Shown here in pieces: positions 1-6,742 of a DNA stretch of 6,890 nucleotides (the first letter of the stretch is position 1; each line of letters begins with the position of its first letter). The translations under genes were made by a program, and so were the position numbers. The stretch is from an uncultured Acetatifactor sp. (GTDB lineage: Bacteria; Bacillota; Clostridia; Lachnospirales; Lachnospiraceae), in the NCBI GenBank assembly GCA_910585615.1, contig CAJUFO010000122.1:1-6890 (forward strand), read 5' to 3'. Below the pieces are notes generated by a model, which worked only from the letters and a program-made list of their open reading frames with translations, was not told the DNA's origin and did no database searches.

Positions 1-1164
1 AAAACCAAATACGGAAAAAGTCGTCTTGTATGCATTGTCGCCCTCCTGGCAGACATATTCTATCTTCTGAAGCGGAGTGGTGACCTTTTTATTGCTGCAC
101 TGGATATTTTTCTGGGTCAGATTTCCGTCCTGATCCAGCAGCTCCCCGAAACGGAACAGCAGCCGCTGTCCTTTTTTCGCCTGGACGCGGAGAGAAATGT
201 ATCCTGCGATGTTCTGTCCGAAGTCCAGCAGCATCCTGCCGTTTGGCGCTTTCGTAAGAATCGGTGTAAAATGCTCCCGCTCCGCCACCGTCACATTATT
301 GGATGCACTGGGCAGAACCTTATGGGACGTCGCCTTTGCCCTGCCGCCATATGCAGGTGTTCGGAAAGCCTCCACGATCTCCCCGTCCTTGTTGTCCGCA
401 AAACGGATGGGGCCGTCATTGGACCAGCTCCAGGACTGGTCTGTAAAGACCTTTTCGGAGCTTCCGTCTCTATACAGAATTTCCAGCTGGGCAAGGAATT
501 TGGTCTCTGTCCCATACTGATTTCGGATTCCCCAGGCCCCGACGCTCCCCCTGTACCAGCCGTCCGCAAGCTGCACTGTCAGGGTATGATTTCCCTTTTC
601 CAGCAGCCGGGCCACATCATACGTCTGGTACTGCACTCTTTTATTGTAATCCGTATAGCCGGGCGCAAGGCAGAAATCGCCGATTTTACTTCCGTCCAGC
701 CTCGCCTCATAAAGCCCGCAGGCCGTAATGTACAGCCTGGCAGACTTCACTTCTTGGGAGACCTCCACCTTTTTCAGGAAGCAATCTACTGGATAGCGCT
801 TCTTCCTGTTCACCCGATAATTGCCTGTGATCCATTTTGCGCCCCAGTCCATGGGTTCCAGCAGACCCATTTCAAAGAATGCCTCTTCGGACCAGTCCCC
901 CGCCCCATCGTTTTCATCCCACAGTTTGACCTTCCAGAGCACGCGCTGGCGGGAGGCAAGCATATGGGGAAACCGGATCCCTGTCATTCGGGAAGAGGCT
1001 GTCTTACCGCTGTCCCATATGGTTTCGCCCTCTGTCTGCGCCAGGATGCGATAGGCTGTCTGCCTTACCGCGCCTTCCACGTTCCACATTAGTCCCGGGT
1101 TCTGCACGTCAATTCCCAGGGGATTTTCCAGATATTCTGTTCTTAACCTTACTGCCTGTATCAT
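1..1164 (-). CDS. alpha-L-rhamnosidase, GH78 family (N-terminal 388 residues; 3' end outside window)
   Basis: Expected to release terminal alpha-L-rhamnose from rhamnosides in the cytoplasm; no signal peptide is visible. Translating the reverse strand from ATG at 1164 gives 388 codons with no stop, running off the left edge. Residues 1-115 form the Fn3-like beta domain typical of these enzymes (ENPLGID near 13, IWDSG at 49, LWKVKLWDE around 78, WSEEAFFEMG near 91). Residues about 130-300 match the Bac_rhamnosid_N domain (LYITACGLYEARLDG at 144, KRVQYQTYDV at 175, LADGWYRG at 199). Residues about 308-388 begin the concanavalin-like domain (LLDFGQNIAGY at 312, FRFGELLDQDGN at 337, VFGF at the edge). 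The (alpha/alpha)6 catalytic domain would lie further left, so activity cannot be judged. The start is supported by GGGAGGAAGC directly before ATG. The gene lies 72 bp after the symporter stop, with no clear terminator in that gap, so it is probably the third gene of the operon. The family call is firm; the substrate is unknown. Confidence 0.92.
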   Translation of the reverse strand, partial: MIQAVRLRTEYLENPLGIDVQNPGLMWNVEGAVRQTAYRILAQTEGETIWDSGKTASSRMTGIRFPHMLASRQRVLWKVKLWDENDGAGDWSEEAFFEMGLLEPMDWGAKWITGNYRVNRKKRYPVDCFLKKVEVSQEVKSARLYITACGLYEARLDGSKIGDFCLAPGYTDYNKRVQYQTYDVARLLEKGNHTLTVQLADGWYRGSVGAWGIRNQYGTETKFLAQLEILYRDGSSEKVFTDQSWSWSNDGPIRFADNKDGEIVEAFRTPAYGGRAKATSHKVLPSASNNVTVAEREHFTPILTKAPNGRMLLDFGQNIAGYISLRVQAKKGQRLLFRFGELLDQDGNLTQKNIQCSNKKVTTPLQKIEYVCQEGDNAYKTTFSVFGF

Positions 1165-1236
1165 GCTTCCTCCCTGACCCGGACAAGCCGGAGCTAAACT
1201 ATTTCTCCACAATTCCTTAATTTACAACCGGCCCTG

Positions 1237-2697
1237 CTAAGCCCTGCGGCGGGCTTTGATTTCAGCCTGCTCCTTGTCGATATGCTTCTCCACATCCAGA
1301 AATCTCAGCAGCAAAATCAGGATAATCGCGGTGATAATCTCCAGCCCCAGAAAGAAGAAAATAAACACATTCTGCGTAGCCGCGTTCTGGACAGCGCCCA
1401 CCGTCTGACCGGTAGCTTCCACAAATTCCGGCGCAACATAGCCGGATCTGGCAAGGCAGAAATTCAGCACGCCAGCGGCCACGCCGGTTGATACCGTGAT
1501 AATAATGCTGTTTATGGAGGTAGCCAGCCCGTCACAGCGGAAGGTATATTTCCACTCGATATGATCCAGCACATCGGCGGTGAGCGCGGCAAAGACATAG
1601 GCGCATGGCAGGCCTCCGATGTTTTTAATGAACTGCCCCGCCAGCACAATGACCATGTTCCGCGGGCCGATCAGGCAGACTGCGCCTCCAATGGCATAAA
1701 GGATGAATCCGGCCAGCGTCACGTTCCGCTTGCCGAATTTTTTCGCCAGCGGCCACACCGCAAAGATGCCGATCCCCATGGGAATGCCGCCGATCACGGA
1801 AACAAGGGTCTGGGTCACTCCATCATTGTAGGTTCCCAGCACATAGTTACAGTAGTAAACGAGAGAAGCATTTTTAAAGTAACTGCCCAGGTTGAAGACA
1901 ACATTGTAGGCCATCAGAATGATCCAGTACTTATCATGCAGTATGGCTGAAAACTGCTCCCGGATAGACCTTGTTTCCGCCCCGTCGCCGATTTCCTCCG
2001 TGATGCGCTCCTTTGTAAAGAAATATTCCAGCAATGTCAGCGGCAGGGCCAGGGCTGCCAGAATGCCCATGACCAGAAGCCACAGATCCTTATCGACACC
2101 CAGCACCGGCATGACTGCCATGGGAAAGACCAGGGCCACGATAATCCCGGAGACCATGATAGAGGCGATATTATTGAACACCGACAGGCTGCCGCGCTGC
2201 GTGGTGTTCCGGGTGGACAGAGCCACCATCAGGCTGTGGCTCATATTATAGATTGTGAATGCGAAGGAGTAAAACAGGTTGTATGACAGCATGACCCAGA
2301 TGACCTGGACTTCCTCCGGGGCATTGGGCACCGCAAACAGCAAGATGCCCGTCACCGGCATCAGGATTGCCGACAGCAGCAGCCATGGGCGGGCTTTGCC
2401 CTCCCGGGTACGGGTACGGTCAATCAGCTGCCCCATGACCACATTGGTGACGGCGTCAATGATTTTGGAAGCGATGGGAAACACCATCAGAAACGCGCCG
2501 CCCCATACCCCGGTAAGCTTCAGGACATCCGTATAAAACACATTCAGATAGACAGCCAGCACCGCATTCAGCAGCAGTGCCCCTGTGGGCCCCAGTAAAT
2601 ATCCGAGCCATTTTTCTTTTCCCCCCACATTCTCAGACTGGATTTTGCCGGCCGGAAGCCTGTCAAACAGTTTTCCCTTCATCTCTTTCTCCCTCAT
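1237..2697 (-). CDS. GPH-family (MFS_2, MelB-like) sugar:cation symporter
   Basis: An integral membrane carrier predicted to import a glycoside or oligosaccharide with Na+ or H+. The 486 residues are of usual length and show about twelve hydrophobic segments. Family marks include the helix-II cation-site region SKIIDAVTNVVMGQLIDRT (77-95), followed by the loop GKARPW (100-105), and the C-terminal-half signature ADVLDHIEWKYTFRCDG (374-390). In helix II, D81 aligns with MelB Asp55, but the position of MelB Asp59 is N85 (alignment by eye). The tail after residue 466 is charged and cytoplasmic (KEQAEIKARRRA). The start at 2697 is chosen because it overlaps the GH3 stop as ATGA and has AAGGAG seven bases upstream. 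A second ATG at 2682, with AGGGAG before it, is a possible alternative. Four-base overlap with the GH3 gene implies translational coupling. The cargo is probably what the flanking GH3 and GH78 enzymes cleave; this rests on context, not on the protein itself. Confidence 0.9.
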   Translation of the reverse strand: MREKEMKGKLFDRLPAGKIQSENVGGKEKWLGYLLGPTGALLLNAVLAVYLNVFYTDVLKLTGVWGGAFLMVFPIASKIIDAVTNVVMGQLIDRTRTREGKARPWLLLSAILMPVTGILLFAVPNAPEEVQVIWVMLSYNLFYSFAFTIYNMSHSLMVALSTRNTTQRGSLSVFNNIASIMVSGIIVALVFPMAVMPVLGVDKDLWLLVMGILAALALPLTLLEYFFTKERITEEIGDGAETRSIREQFSAILHDKYWIILMAYNVVFNLGSYFKNASLVYYCNYVLGTYNDGVTQTLVSVIGGIPMGIGIFAVWPLAKKFGKRNVTLAGFILYAIGGAVCLIGPRNMVIVLAGQFIKNIGGLPCAYVFAALTADVLDHIEWKYTFRCDGLATSINSIIITVSTGVAAGVLNFCLARSGYVAPEFVEATGQTVGAVQNAATQNVFIFFFLGLEIITAIILILLLRFLDVEKHIDKEQAEIKARRRA

Positions 2698-5066
2698 CGT
2701 TTTTCTCCTTTTTCACCGTATTTTATCTTCAATACCAGTTCCAGAACATTGCGGGCTGTCCGCTGCAGCTCTCCCCGGGTAATCCCCTCCGGCTGGCCCA
2801 GCGTTTTCAGCAGGCTCCCATCCGATTTGTATTTTTTCGCCACATGCCCCATATCGCCGGGCATGAGCACGTCCACCTGGGCCCTCACCCGGTAGGCATT
2901 GTTCTTCAGCTTCGGGAATTCGGGGCTTCCGGACTTCTGCATCCACCAGTCCGTCATGACCATGCCCTCATATCCCCATTCCCGGCGCAGGACTGTGGTC
3001 ACAAGGTCATAATTGTAATGGGACCATACGCCGTTTACCTTGTTATAAGAGGTCATTACGGTATGGGGGCTGCTCTCCCTGATGCAGATTTCGAAATTGC
3101 GCAGATAGATCTCCCGCAGGGCGCGCTCAGACAGCCGTGAGTCACAGATATTGCGTTTCGTCTCCTGATTGTTGCAGGCAAAATGCTTCGGACAGCAGGC
3201 TCCTCCCATGCTCTGTACCCCCCGCACCACGGCAGCCGCCATCTTTCCGGAAAGCAGCGGATCCTCCGAAAAATACTCAAAGTTCCTTCCGCAGAGGGGA
3301 TTCCTGTGGATGTTCATTCCCGGCGCCAGCAGCACGTCCACGCCGTAATGCTTCATCTCCGCCCCCACAAGACGGTACAGCTCCTCCACCAGCTCACAGT
3401 TCCAGGTACAGGCAAGGGCCGTTCCGCAGGGCACCAACGCACAGTACTTTTGCAGCCGCAGTCCCGCGGGTCCGTCTGCACAGACAACCGGCAAAACTCC
3501 CTTCTCCCGCAGACCGGGAATCACACCGCCCAGGACGCCGGCATTGCCAGGCGCCCCCAGCGGGCTGTTCATCATGCCGTGCCCCCGGGTCAGAGCCTCC
3601 AGTTCGTCATCGCTGAGCCCGGCCACAAAGTCGTCCATAGTGTCCTTTCCGCTGGCCACATCGCCGAGAATCGGGGCTTTATCCCTTTTCACCGCAGCCT
3701 CCCCGGGAAGATTGTCAAGAATGCGCTGCCTCAGATTTACCTCCGGCGAACAGACTGCTTCACATTTCTCCACCACCGCTGTCTCCTGAAGCAGAAAGCT
3801 CCCCGCTTCCACATCATTTGCCGCAAAGCGGTACTCGCCGGGTTCCAGCAGAAAAGCATGCCGCCTCTCATCATAAGACGAAATCGCTTTATCATCGCAT
3901 TTTAAGGTAAGCTCCTGGCTTTCGCCCGGGGCAAGCTCTCTGGTCTTTGCAAAAGCGGTCAGAACATGTGCGGGCTTCTCGATACAGCCCTTGGGCGGGC
4001 GGCACCAGAGCATCACCACCTCCCGTCCGGAACAGCCGCCGATATTTTTCACTTCCACAACCATCTCCGTGACTGCTCCCTCCGGCCCGCCGGCACCATG
4101 AGCAGAGCGCTTAAGGGATTTTGGCATAAGCCTGAACTCGGTATAGGAAAGGCCATAGCCAAAGGGATACAGGACCGCCTCCTTTGCACAGGTGTCGAAA
4201 TGCCGGTAGCCTACAAAAATCCCTTCCGCATATTCATTGTATTCCCTGCCGCCGAAATGCCCGCTGCTGGGATAATCCTCATAGCGCCGCGCGATGGTGT
4301 CCGCCAGCCTTCCGCAGGGATTCACCTTTCCGTACAGCACATCCGCAAGGGCATTGCCGCTCTCCATTCCCCCCTGCCATGCGATCAGAACGGCGGATAG
4401 CCTTTCCCCATACCTTTCCGTCCACTCCATATCCATAATGCTGCCGATGTTCAGCACCACAGCCGTCCGGCGGAACGCTGCCGTAACCGCATCCAGCATT
4501 GCCAGCTCTTCATCCGTCAGGTAGTAGCTTCCCTTCTCCAAAGTGTTTTCCCTGTCCTCCCCGGCCGCCCTGCCGATCACTACCAGGGCAGCATCGGAAG
4601 TTTTTGCCGCGCTCTCCGCCATATGTGCGGCAAGCGGCATCTCCGGATGGTTCATGGGCCAATGCCCCCACCAGCCCTCATCCGCCCTGTGCTCCTCCGA
4701 TCCACACCAGGCCCGGTATGCCTGTGCCAGCGGCCTGTTATACTTTGCCCCCATATTCCTGAGGCCTTCCATCAGGTTTACGCGGTAAGGCGCATGTACG
4801 TCGCCGCCGCTGCCGTAGCCCACACAGAACCAGTCAAGCTGGCACCGCCCGAAAACGGCGATTTCCTCCCCTTCCTTCAGGGGCAGCACGCCGTCATTTT
4901 TCAGCAGCACGCAGCCTTCCGCCCCGCTCCTGCGAATCAGCGCCGAAATGCCCGGCGTTATGTATTTCTCGCCGGATGCCGCCGTCTCCTCCTGCATGAG
5001 CCCGTTTCCCATGGCATGATCCACTACCCGCTGCATAAACTTGCCAATTTTCTTTTTCAGTTTCAT
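2694..5066 (-). CDS. beta-glucosidase-type GH3 glycoside hydrolase with inverted (circularly permuted) domain order
   Basis: Predicted to hydrolyse terminal beta-D-glucosyl (or related) residues by the retaining mechanism in the cytoplasm; no signal peptide. The 790 residues carry the GH3 domains in the order C-domain, Fn3-like, N-domain. Residues about 40-311 are the alpha/beta-sandwich GH3_C domain (EGCVLLKNDGVLPL at 50-63, WQGGMESGNALADVLYGKVNP at 230-250, PFGYGLSYTEF at 301-311). Residues about 331-420 are the Fn3-like domain (EVKNIGG, RELAPGESQELTL, FLLEPGEYRF). Residues about 478-740 are the catalytic (beta/alpha)8 barrel (DGPAGLRL at 531, GRNFEYFSEDP at 593, PKHFACNNQE at 626, GYEGMVMTDWW at 698-708). 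D706 in MTDWW is the expected nucleophile. E170 in GRAAGEDR is the best candidate acid/base, aligned by eye to the GEGYDR region of Thermotoga Bgl3B. This inverted order is known from Ruminococcus albus and Butyrivibrio fibrisolvens enzymes. It is the first gene of the operon. The Shine-Dalgarno is modest (AGGGAA about 7 bases before ATG). Exact sugar specificity is not readable. Confidence 0.93.
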   Translation of the reverse strand: MKLKKKIGKFMQRVVDHAMGNGLMQEETAASGEKYITPGISALIRRSGAEGCVLLKNDGVLPLKEGEEIAVFGRCQLDWFCVGYGSGGDVHAPYRVNLMEGLRNMGAKYNRPLAQAYRAWCGSEEHRADEGWWGHWPMNHPEMPLAAHMAESAAKTSDAALVVIGRAAGEDRENTLEKGSYYLTDEELAMLDAVTAAFRRTAVVLNIGSIMDMEWTERYGERLSAVLIAWQGGMESGNALADVLYGKVNPCGRLADTIARRYEDYPSSGHFGGREYNEYAEGIFVGYRHFDTCAKEAVLYPFGYGLSYTEFRLMPKSLKRSAHGAGGPEGAVTEMVVEVKNIGGCSGREVVMLWCRPPKGCIEKPAHVLTAFAKTRELAPGESQELTLKCDDKAISSYDERRHAFLLEPGEYRFAANDVEAGSFLLQETAVVEKCEAVCSPEVNLRQRILDNLPGEAAVKRDKAPILGDVASGKDTMDDFVAGLSDDELEALTRGHGMMNSPLGAPGNAGVLGGVIPGLREKGVLPVVCADGPAGLRLQKYCALVPCGTALACTWNCELVEELYRLVGAEMKHYGVDVLLAPGMNIHRNPLCGRNFEYFSEDPLLSGKMAAAVVRGVQSMGGACCPKHFACNNQETKRNICDSRLSERALREIYLRNFEICIRESSPHTVMTSYNKVNGVWSHYNYDLVTTVLRREWGYEGMVMTDWWMQKSGSPEFPKLKNNAYRVRAQVDVLMPGDMGHVAKKYKSDGSLLKTLGQPEGITRGELQRTARNVLELVLKIKYGEKGEKR

Positions 5067-5139
5067 CCTGTTCTTCCCTTTCCCGTCAGGCCTCTCAATT
5101 TTTCTACACCCATTTTCCCATATTCCACTATTTTTTTGT

Positions 5140-5168
5140 TTGTAAAATTATCCGGTTTATTGTAAAAT
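5140..5168 (+). promoter_or_regulatory. candidate sigma-A promoter of the AraC-family regulator
   Basis: TTGTAA (5140-5145, 4/6 to the -35 consensus) and TAAAAT (5163-5168, 5/6 to the -10 consensus) are separated by exactly 17 bp. Transcription would begin near 5175, giving a leader of about 20 nt before the ATG at 5197, just enough to hold the AGGAGG. An ATG at 5176 would then be at or next to the transcript start, which argues against its use. Confidence 0.55.
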
Positions 5169-5169
5169 T
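5140..5169. repeat. direct repeat, candidate AraC-type operator
   Basis: The 10-mer TTGTAAAATT occurs at 5140-5149 and again at 5160-5169, an exact 20-bp period, so both copies lie on nearly the same face of the helix. AraC-family dimers commonly bind direct repeats about two turns apart, and this pair sits beside the divergent araC-type gene. The copies also coincide with -35-like and -10-like elements of the regulator's promoter, so part of the similarity could come from promoter sequence. Binding is inferred, not shown. Confidence 0.5.
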
Positions 5170-5174
5170 GAGAA
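5147..5174 (-). promoter_or_regulatory. candidate promoter of the GH3-symporter-rhamnosidase operon
   Basis: On the minus strand, TTCTCA (5174-5169, 4/6) and GATAAT (5152-5147, 5/6) are 16 bp apart, placing the start near 5140 and leaving a leader of about 74 nt to the GH3 ATG. The weak -35 is what one would expect of an activator-dependent promoter. It overlaps the regulator's candidate promoter and both direct-repeat copies. No other -35/-10 pair this good was seen closer to the gene. Confidence 0.35.
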
Positions 5175-5182
5175 AATGATAC

Positions 5183-5188
5183 AGGAGG
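5183..5188 (+). promoter_or_regulatory. ribosome binding site fixing the start of the AraC-family regulator
   Basis: AGGAGG lies 8 bases before the ATG at 5197. The in-frame ATG at 5176 is upstream of this site and has no Shine-Dalgarno of its own, so 5197 is the better start. Confidence 0.75.
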
Positions 5189-5196
5189 CCCTACAA

Positions 5197-6411
5197 ATGC
5201 CGGAAATTGATTATGCCTATATCTCTGAAAACATAGCGAATATCTCCCGCATCCAGATAAGGATTTATGAAAACAAAAGCTGTACCGGGTATTATTCCGC
5301 CACTGCATTTGATCCGGATCCGGCCCTTCCCTATCTGGATAGGCTGCTGGATGCGCCTGTCAGCATAAGCTGCCATATCACGCCATTCTATCAATATTAC
5401 GGCGTCATCCGCCACGAGCGCCATACTATGGTCATCGGCCCTGCCTGCCAGTTTCAGCTGACCCGCTCAAACGCCAGAGAGCTCATGTTTCTTCTGGGAA
5501 TCGATGAAAAGGAAAAAGCCCATTATCAGACCCTGCTCCAAGGCATTACCCTCATGCCGCTGGAAATTTTCCTCCATCTGCTCTGTCTTGTAAATTACTA
5601 CATCAGCGGAGAGAAGAAAGAGATTACCGAGCTGTCCCTTTTTGACTTTCATGACTCTATCCCCACCGGTTTGCCGGCGTCTTCCCAGCCTCAGCCTCCT
5701 GTTCCCGAACCGGAAGACTGGCTGGCCGTCTCCCACAGTACCTTTGAATACGAGCAACAGATGCTCCGCTTCGTGAAGACCGGCAACCTGGAGGGACTCC
5801 GGAAGCTTTTTGCGAATTCATCGGCGGGGCAGCCCGGCAAAATTGCCGACAGCTATCTGCGCCAGCTGAAGAATATCTTCATCACCTGCGCCACCACGGT
5901 ATCCCGTGCCGCCATCGCCGGCGGACTTCCTGTGGAGGAAGCGCTTTCCTTAAGCGACCGCTATATACAGCACAGTGAAAAGCATCTCTATCCCGATCAG
6001 ATTCAAAACCTGCAATACCACATGGTATTGGATTATGCCACACGGATCCGGAATCTGGTTATGGGGAAACAATACAGTAAGAGCATTCAGAATATCATAT
6101 CCTATCTGCAGGAGCATTTGACAGAAAATGTCCGTACAGCCGATCTCTGCAGCCTTGTTTCCTTAAGCCGCAGCCAATTGTCCGCACGTTTTAAATCGGA
6201 GACCGGCTTTACCATTACAGAATATATGTATACTCTGAAAATCAAAAAAGCCCGGGATCTGCTGGCCTCCACCGACAAATCCCTTTTGGAAATCAGCACA
6301 TACCTGGGATTCTCCTCCCAGGGATATTTTCAAAATGTATTTCGGAGATATACTTCCATGACGCCCGGCGACTACCGGAAATATAACAGAAAGGGGCTGT
6401 CGCATCAATGA
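5197..6411 (+). CDS. AraC-family transcriptional regulator
   Basis: A cytoplasmic DNA-binding regulator, probably the substrate-responsive activator of the divergent glycosidase operon. The product is 404 residues from ATG 5197 (411 if 5176 were used). The C-terminal ~105 residues are a standard AraC/XylS double helix-turn-helix. The first HTH is around 313-335 (TADLCSLVSLSRSQLSARFK, then SETGFTITEYM). The linker contains LKIKKARDLLASTD. The second HTH is around 363-385 (LEISTYLGFSSQGYFQNVFRRYTSMTPGDYRKY). The N-terminal ~290 residues show no clear cupin arm: there is a possible sensor stretch with MVIGPACQF (near 78), a helical segment (LEIFLHLLCLVNYY), a proline-rich linker (QPQPPVPEPE near 164-173), and a second helical block. 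This layout resembles long Firmicute AraC-type regulators of about 400 residues, but the ligand is unreadable. The gene is divergent from the GH3 gene across 130 bp, and its last codons form one arm of the terminator hairpin. Confidence 0.92.
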   Translation: MPEIDYAYISENIANISRIQIRIYENKSCTGYYSATAFDPDPALPYLDRLLDAPVSISCHITPFYQYYGVIRHERHTMVIGPACQFQLTRSNARELMFLLGIDEKEKAHYQTLLQGITLMPLEIFLHLLCLVNYYISGEKKEITELSLFDFHDSIPTGLPASSQPQPPVPEPEDWLAVSHSTFEYEQQMLRFVKTGNLEGLRKLFANSSAGQPGKIADSYLRQLKNIFITCATTVSRAAIAGGLPVEEALSLSDRYIQHSEKHLYPDQIQNLQYHMVLDYATRIRNLVMGKQYSKSIQNIISYLQEHLTENVRTADLCSLVSLSRSQLSARFKSETGFTITEYMYTLKIKKARDLLASTDKSLLEISTYLGFSSQGYFQNVFRRYTSMTPGDYRKYNRKGLSHQ

Positions 6412-6441
6412 TTAGGAAATCAGCGATGTGACAGCCCTTTT
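6390..6441. terminator. bidirectional hairpin terminator overlapping the regulator's stop codon
   Basis: The arm at 6390-6406 (AAAGGGGCTGTCGCATC) pairs with 6425-6441 (GATGTGACAGCCCTTTT), about 17 pairs with two G-U wobbles. Inside it is a second 5-bp stem, TGATT (6409-6413) with AATCA (6418-6422), closed by an AGGA loop. The plus-strand transcript ends in a CCCTTTTCT tract, suitable for intrinsic termination of the regulator. The minus strand gives CCCCTTTCTG, a weaker tract, for the convergent transcript. The stem begins inside the last codons of the regulator. Confidence 0.85.
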
Positions 6442-6455
6442 CTAAGGATTTTGGG

Positions 6456-6700
6456 TTATAAAGCCCCCGCCAGAACCATACCTCCCCTGCTTCCACCTTC
6501 CAACGGCGGTTGCGGTCCAAAAAGGCCGTCTGATCCGCGCGTACCAGAAAGCCCACAGCTTTCCTCTGCCCCGGCTGCAGCTCCACCCGGGCGAAACCCT
6601 GCAGTTCCATGCATGGGCGTACTATGGCAGCGCGGCAGTCCGACAGATACAGCTGCACCACTTCCGTCCCGATTCTGTCATACCAGCCATTCCCCAAAAG
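6456..6700 (-). pseudogene. relic of a second GH3 beta-glucosidase: C-terminal Fn3-like domain only
   Basis: Reverse-strand translation from about 6697 gives an Fn3-like GH3 C-terminal domain: YDRIGTEVVQLYLSD, then RPCMELQGFARVELQPGQ, then TAFLDRNRRWKVEAGE. These match the usual GH3 pattern of EVVQLY, RP.kELkGF.kv.L.pGe, and d..rw.vEpGe. There is no catalytic or GH3_C domain before it: the frame meets a stop (TAA) shortly upstream and no ATG start is present. After VEAGE the frame stays open but unlike the family and would run through the terminator into antisense of the regulator. In the neighbouring frame the text is GMVLAGAL followed by TAA at 6458-6456, which resembles a normal GH3 end, so a one-base deletion near 6485 is likely. 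An intact ancestor with Fn3 at its end would have had the usual domain order, unlike the GH3 at 2694-5066. Functional expression is unlikely. Confidence 0.72.
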
Positions 6701-6742
6701 AATGTTTTACCGCTTTTTGGTGCAGGATGTCCTTAGGAGACA

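Noticed and set aside
271..1092. Plus-strand open frame of about 273 codons
   Set aside because: It is antisense to the GH78 N-terminal region, whose reverse-strand translation matches rhamnosidase motifs throughout.
1176..1198. Small CCGG-based hairpin between the symporter and rhamnosidase genes
   Set aside because: Only four or five pairs and no T-run, so not a credible terminator; the genes are best read as one operon.
1218..1227. TTGTAAATTA on the minus strand in the gap before the rhamnosidase gene, similar to the operator-like repeat
   Set aside because: Single copy, one base shorter, in an AT-rich gap; chance similarity is likely and no good -10 follows.
3183..3905. Long open frame on the plus strand (about 240 codons) inside the GH3 gene
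   Set aside because: It is antisense to a well-motivated GH3 coding region, has no recognisable domain and no good ribosome binding site; typical of GC-rich antisense frames.
5176..5196. Upstream in-frame ATG for the AraC regulator
   Set aside because: No Shine-Dalgarno, and it would sit at the predicted transcription start; the ATG at 5197 has AGGAGG at ideal spacing.
6293..6697. 134-codon minus-strand frame taken as a full gene
   Set aside because: It begins only at TTG, and its last ~55 codons run through the terminator and the antisense of the regulator; only the Fn3-like part has family signal, so it was called a relic instead.
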